Shown here: piece by piece, positions 6,931 through 9,653 of the stretch
Numbering within the stretch: position 1 is the first letter of the stretch
Layout of the letters: the number at the start of each line of letters is the position of its first letter
Assembly (NCBI GenBank): GCA_029256035.1
Contig: JAQSYR010000060.1
Location: 1-9,653, forward strand
DNA: 9,653 nt
Direction of reading: 5' to 3'
Source of the DNA: Anaerocolumna sp.
Lineage (GTDB): Bacteria; Bacillota; Clostridia; Lachnospirales; Lachnospiraceae
Position numbers and translations under genes: made by a program
Notes under the pieces: generated by a model
What the model was told of the DNA's origin: nothing
The model's database searches: none
Seen by the model: the letters and a program-made list of their open reading frames with translations, nothing else

Positions 6931-8097
6931 ATGAAAAGAGTATTTTTAATTGTACTGGATAGTTTTGGTATTGGAGAATTGCCCGATGCTTTAGAATATG
7001 GAGATGTGGGAAGTAATACTTTAAGAGCAGTTGCTGCCCATGAACAATTCCATACACCAAATATGGGTAATTTAGGGTTGTTTCATATTGATGGTGTTGA
7101 ATATAATCATAAACCCGAAAGAGTCCTTGGATCCTATGGACGTATGGCTGAATCATCAAAAGGAAAAGACACTACCATTGGTCATTGGGAGATTGCAGGA
7201 ATTATATCTGAGAAACCGTTACCTACTTTTCCTGATGGATTCCCCAAAGAATTACTGGATGAGTTTGCGAAACGGACCAACCGAGGAGTTCTATGCAATA
7301 AACCCTATTCTGGAACCGATGTTATACGGGATTACGGGCAAGAACATGTGAAAACGGGAGATTTGATTGTTTATACCTCAGCAGATAGTGTATTCCAAAT
7401 TGCTGCCCATGAAAGCATTGTACCGGTAAATGAGTTATATGAATATTGCGAAATCGCAAGAGAACTATGCTCGGGTAACTGGGGAGTAGGCAGAATCATA
7501 GCAAGACCATTTGAAGGAACAGCCCCAGATTTTAAACGAACTTCAAACCGACATGATTATTCTTTGGTACCACCTAAAACAACCATGATGGATGTTTTAA
7601 AAGATAATAACTATAATGTATTATCTGTTGGTAAAATATATGATATATTTGCAGGAAAAAGTATTACGGATATGGTTCGCACTAAGAATAATGGAGAGGG
7701 AATTGAAAAAACGCTGGACTATATGAAGCAAGACTTTAATGGATTGTGTTTTACTAATCTGGTTGATTTTGATATGGTATATGGACACCGTAATGATGTT
7801 CCAGGATATGCTAAGGCATTAACTTATTTTGATGAGCAGCTGCCAAGAATTCTGGATGCATTAGAAAGTGAAGATTTATTGATTATAACGGCTGATCATG
7901 GATGTGATCCCAGCACTGAGTCAACAGATCATTCAAGAGAATACACACCATGCTTAATCTATGGAAAAGAGATAAAAGCAGGAGTTAATATTGGAACGAA
8001 AAAGACCTTTGCGGATATTGCGGCCACTATTTTAGATTACTTTAATCTTACAGGTGAAATTGCAGGAACTTCTTTCCTAAGTGAAATTAAAGAATAA
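6931..8097 (+). CDS. deoB: Phosphopentomutase
   Basis: DeoB interconverts ribose or deoxyribose 1-phosphate and 5-phosphate, linking nucleoside salvage to central metabolism in the cytosol. The 388 residues match the usual length of the alkaline-phosphatase-superfamily enzyme. Compared with the Bacillus cereus enzyme, the metal ligands are Asp10 (VLDSFGIGE), Asp281 and His286 (VDFDMVYGH), Asp322 and His323 (TADHG), and His334 (TDHSREY). The phosphorylated threonine is Thr81 in GKDTTIGHWE. All are present, so the enzyme should be active. AAAGGGG lies 6 nt before the ATG. The dtd gene follows after 12 nt and is very likely co-transcribed. No nucleoside phosphorylase or deoxyribose aldolase gene lies beside it, as is often seen in deo operons. 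Confidence 0.97.
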   Translation: MKRVFLIVLDSFGIGELPDALEYGDVGSNTLRAVAAHEQFHTPNMGNLGLFHIDGVEYNHKPERVLGSYGRMAESSKGKDTTIGHWEIAGIISEKPLPTFPDGFPKELLDEFAKRTNRGVLCNKPYSGTDVIRDYGQEHVKTGDLIVYTSADSVFQIAAHESIVPVNELYEYCEIARELCSGNWGVGRIIARPFEGTAPDFKRTSNRHDYSLVPPKTTMMDVLKDNNYNVLSVGKIYDIFAGKSITDMVRTKNNGEGIEKTLDYMKQDFNGLCFTNLVDFDMVYGHRNDVPGYAKALTYFDEQLPRILDALESEDLLIITADHGCDPSTESTDHSREYTPCLIYGKEIKAGVNIGTKKTFADIAATILDYFNLTGEIAGTSFLSEIKE

Positions 8098-8109
8098 GAG
8101 GGAAAAGTT

Positions 8110-8556
8110 ATGAGATTAGTAATACAAAGGGTAAAACAGGCCAAGGTAATGGTAGAAGGGGAATGTGTTGGTTCTATTGGAAAAGGACTTCTGATATTTG
8201 TTGGTATTGGCCATGAAGATACTGAATTAATTGTGGAAAAATATAGTGATAAGGTTTGCAAAATGAGAATTTTTGAAGATCAGGATGGGAAAACCAACCT
8301 GGCATTAAATGATGTGCAAGGAGAAATTCTTGCAATTTCTCAATTTACTTTATATGCTGATTGTAAGAAGGGTAATCGGCCAAACTTCTTACAGGCAGCA
8401 GGACCCGAAAAAGCAAATACTTTGTACCAATATTTTATAGAGCAATGTGAAAAAAGAATTGGACAGGTTTCAAAAGGCCAATTTGGTGCTGATATGAAAG
8501 TAGAACTTATTAATGACGGACCTTTTACCATTGTATTAGATGAGAATAGCATCTAG
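8110..8556 (+). CDS. dtd: D-aminoacyl-tRNA deacylase
   Basis: Dtd hydrolyses D-amino acids (and mischarged glycine) from tRNA, working as a cytosolic homodimer. The 148 residues are the standard length. The SQFTL motif (77-81, with LYAD after it) and the cross-subunit Gly-Pro motif NDGPFT (135-140) are both present; the usual Val after Gly-Pro is Phe here, a conservative change. GNRPNF (88-93) is also typical. The start ATG follows GAGGG (8099-8103) by 6 nt and lies 12 nt after the deoB stop, so the two form one transcript. In many Firmicutes dtd follows the stringent-response gene relA instead, so this partner is slightly unusual. The hairpin at 8620-8661 lies downstream. Confidence 0.96.
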   Translation: MRLVIQRVKQAKVMVEGECVGSIGKGLLIFVGIGHEDTELIVEKYSDKVCKMRIFEDQDGKTNLALNDVQGEILAISQFTLYADCKKGNRPNFLQAAGPEKANTLYQYFIEQCEKRIGQVSKGQFGADMKVELINDGPFTIVLDENSI

Positions 8557-8619
8557 GAGAATACGGCTTGCCATTTGGTTGCTTTCATTTAAGGAAGAGC
8601 ATCCTAAAAAATTTAAAAA

Positions 8620-8661
8620 ATAGCCAGTGTGAAGTATTTAAGTACTTATACACTGGCTATT
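8620..8661. terminator. Bidirectional-looking terminator hairpin downstream of dtd
   Basis: AATAGCCAGTGT (8620-8631, starting with A8620) pairs perfectly over 12 bp with ACACTGGCTATT (8650-8661). The stem can extend with AAGTA/TACTT past a small bulge, around a short loop. On the plus strand only a modest tail follows (CTTATTC). On the minus strand the stem is followed by TTTTTTAAATTTTTT (complement of 8606-8620), a much stronger T-tract. It probably ends the deoB-dtd transcript, but its better polarity is for a minus-strand gene to the right, where a possible remnant lies at 8720-8848. Confidence 0.7.
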
Positions 8662-8719
8662 CTTATTCGACTTGTAATAAGCCATTTGGTTCCCAGTCCA
8701 GACCTTACACTAAAAAGTT

Positions 8720-8848
8720 TTAGACAACATTTTCTATAAGTTTACATAATGCTTTCTTCCTTTCGTCTATTATATCTACTTTATTTACACCATTCATTAA
8801 GAAAACAGATTTCCACCTATAATATATCTGATTTCGAAAAAATACCCG
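8720..8848 (-). pseudogene. Possible remnant of an unidentified minus-strand gene
   Basis: In the long gap after dtd, one minus-strand frame is open for 42 codons. It reads FFRNQIYYRWKSVFLMNG followed by VNKVDIIDERKKALCKLIEN and two valines, then TAA. The charged, helix-like C-terminal half looks like real protein rather than random AT-rich translation. There is an ATG within it (8797-8795) but no ribosome site at a normal distance. The strong minus-strand T-tract of the 8620-8661 hairpin is well placed to have terminated such a gene. I cannot assign a family. An open run of this length can arise by chance, so confidence is low. Confidence 0.3.
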
Positions 8849-8882
8849 CTAAAATAAGTGGGACAAAACTGTCACGGTCTGT

Positions 8883-8911
8883 TTGAATACCCCTTTAGTT
8901 TAGGCTATAAT
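8883..8911 (+). promoter_or_regulatory. Sigma-A-type promoter of the 8973 gene
   Basis: TTGAAT (8883-8888) and perfect TATAAT (8906-8911) are 17 nt apart. The leader of about 55 nt contains a 7-bp inverted repeat, ATCAATA (8922-8928) and TATTGAT (8938-8944), then GGGAGG (8963-8968) 4 nt before the ATG. The inverted repeat could be an operator or mRNA stem; it has no known match. Confidence 0.65.
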
Positions 8912-8972
8912 TTTTATCTGTATCAATAGAAAAGTCATATTGATTCAATAATTAGTAACTAAGGGAGGTTCT

Positions 8973-9329
8973 ATGAAGTATATTAATAGAAACGGAGTAA
9001 AGTGGATTTGGCTGATTTTACTTATGATACTAATGATTAGTTACCAAAGTAACATTGCCTGGGGAAAGGGTGTCATACAAAGAGAATATACCAAGAAGAT
9101 GTGGGATCAAACAGTAGAAGATAAAAAGGAATATGATTCTAACTTTCAAATACGATTTGCAACTAATAAGGGGAACACAGAGTTAATCGAAACAGAGGTT
9201 TCTTATACAGATAACAATATTAATATTATTGGGACTGAGGCCGTACCTATGGTAGATTTTTTAGATGGAAGCGGTATTCTTGCTATTGACTATAGTTTTA
9301 TAGAAAAGGCTCATGATCCAGGAACTTAG
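8973..9329 (+). pseudogene. Secreted protein of unknown function, N-terminal part of frameshifted gene
   Basis: The frame has a strong promoter and GGGAGG ribosome site. Residues 1-31 form a signal peptide or N-terminal anchor: a basic start (KYINRNGVK), then the hydrophobic WIWLILLMILMI (11-22), then SYQSNIAWG. The rest (32-111) is polar and beta-rich (TELIETEVSYTDNNINIIG) and not recognised. After SFIEK (108-112) the frame runs into AHDPGT and a stop, while the neighbouring frame continues with protein-like sequence. Removing one base from the AAAA run at 9304-9307 would give SFIERLMIQELSG and restore one gene. This may be a real mutation or a homopolymer sequencing error. It is not an obvious lipoprotein, since no lipobox Cys is present. 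Confidence 0.6.
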
Positions 9330-9651
9330 TGGGATATATGGTGAAAATATACCTGCTAAAGGGGATAAGAAATCTCAAAAGGGTCTAGCAAACGGATTAG
9401 CAAATGGCGCAGTATGGTTATATTCAACAAATGCTGCGTTAGACTTGCATAAGTTAACTTTGGATTCACTAGATTTGCCAGAAGATATTTCAGATAAACT
9501 GAAAGCCAATGAGGAAATGGATTGTACACTAGAAATTGTGGTTAATTATGATATTGAATTCCCTTTTAAAGTAGATCAAATCCAGTATAACATGAAGATT
9601 AGAATAAGTTTTCGAATACTCACTAAAATAAGCTTATGCTATAATTCATAG
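9313..9651 (+). pseudogene. C-terminal part of the frameshifted secreted protein gene
   Basis: This 112-residue frame overlaps the previous one by 17 nt and most likely continues the same protein. A GLANGLANG repeat (residues 24-32) comes from an imperfect 12-nt tandem duplication (9382-9405). DCTLEIVVNYDIEFPF (86-101) weakly recalls the membrane-distal part of TadE-like pilus proteins, but this is a resemblance from memory and not an assignment. After about residue 104 the sequence looks less like protein, and its DNA (9611-9632) resembles the promoter-side intergenic sequence at 8833-8858. The true 3' end of the gene may therefore be lost, or lie in another frame beyond the window. Confidence 0.5.
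9637..9645 (+). promoter_or_regulatory. Possible extended -10 element at the right edge
   Basis: TGCTATAAT is an exact extended -10. The surrounding TTATGCTATAATTC is identical to the PAP2 promoter core. No -35 is seen, and it lies inside the last codons of the 9313 frame. If real, it would drive a gene beyond the window. Confidence 0.35.
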
Positions 9652-9653
9652 TA

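Noticed and set aside
6899..7159. 86-codon minus-strand frame opposite the start of deoB
   Set aside because: It is antisense to conserved deoB codons, has no family likeness and no minus-strand ribosome site.
8340..8552. 70-codon minus-strand frame opposite dtd
   Set aside because: It is a mirror frame of the conserved dtd gene, with no signals of its own.
8845..8862. Short minus-strand terminator-like hairpin (CCCACT/AGCGGG followed by T-run)
   Set aside because: The stem is only 6 bp with one G-T pair, and no minus-strand gene to its right is visible in the window.
1..9653. CRISPR arrays, tRNA or rRNA genes, insertion sequences, riboswitches
   Set aside because: I saw no regularly spaced repeats, transposase motifs, terminal inverted repeats, tRNA-like folds or known riboswitch cores.

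Overview
The window is AT-rich, with short intergenic gaps and strong Shine-Dalgarno sites (AAAGGG, AGGAGG, GGGAGG). The protein families look like those of a Gram-positive anaerobe of the class Clostridia, most likely a Lachnospiraceae relative. That placement is an inference from protein flavour, codon bias and signals; there is no rRNA or other marker in the window.

Layout. At the left edge (1-49, minus) lie the first codons of a divergent gene with a perfect AGGAGG site. From 224 to 4807 runs a plus-strand operon-like cluster: a SAM-dependent methyltransferase gene broken into two frames (224-490 and 505-1284), a large membrane-anchored or secreted protein gene also broken into two frames (1297-2394 and 2376-3677), and an intact M29-type aminopeptidase (3692-4807). 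After a weak hairpin and a possible 25-codon mini-ORF comes a separately promoted family 2 glycosyltransferase (4998-6014). It converges on a minus-strand PAP2-family membrane phosphatase (about 6044-6715), and the phosphatase terminator lies over the glycosyltransferase stop codon. Divergent from PAP2 is a plus-strand pair, phosphopentomutase deoB (6931-8097) and D-aminoacyl-tRNA deacylase dtd (8110-8556). The 416-base gap after dtd holds a long hairpin, a possible minus-strand gene remnant and a good promoter. That promoter serves a gene for a secreted protein of unknown function, which is again split by a frame change (8973-9329 / 9313-9651).

How the genes relate. deoB and dtd are intact housekeeping genes for pentose phosphate/nucleoside salvage and for clearing D-aminoacyl-tRNA. 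The glycosyltransferase and PAP2 protein act on the cell envelope but are not co-transcribed. The most striking feature is gene damage. Two neighbouring genes each seem to lack an internal block and change frame at the join, and a third gene has a frame change and a doubtful 3' end. Either the genome is decaying here or the assembly has collapsed or dropped short segments. I found no convincing new defence, mobile or RNA system.
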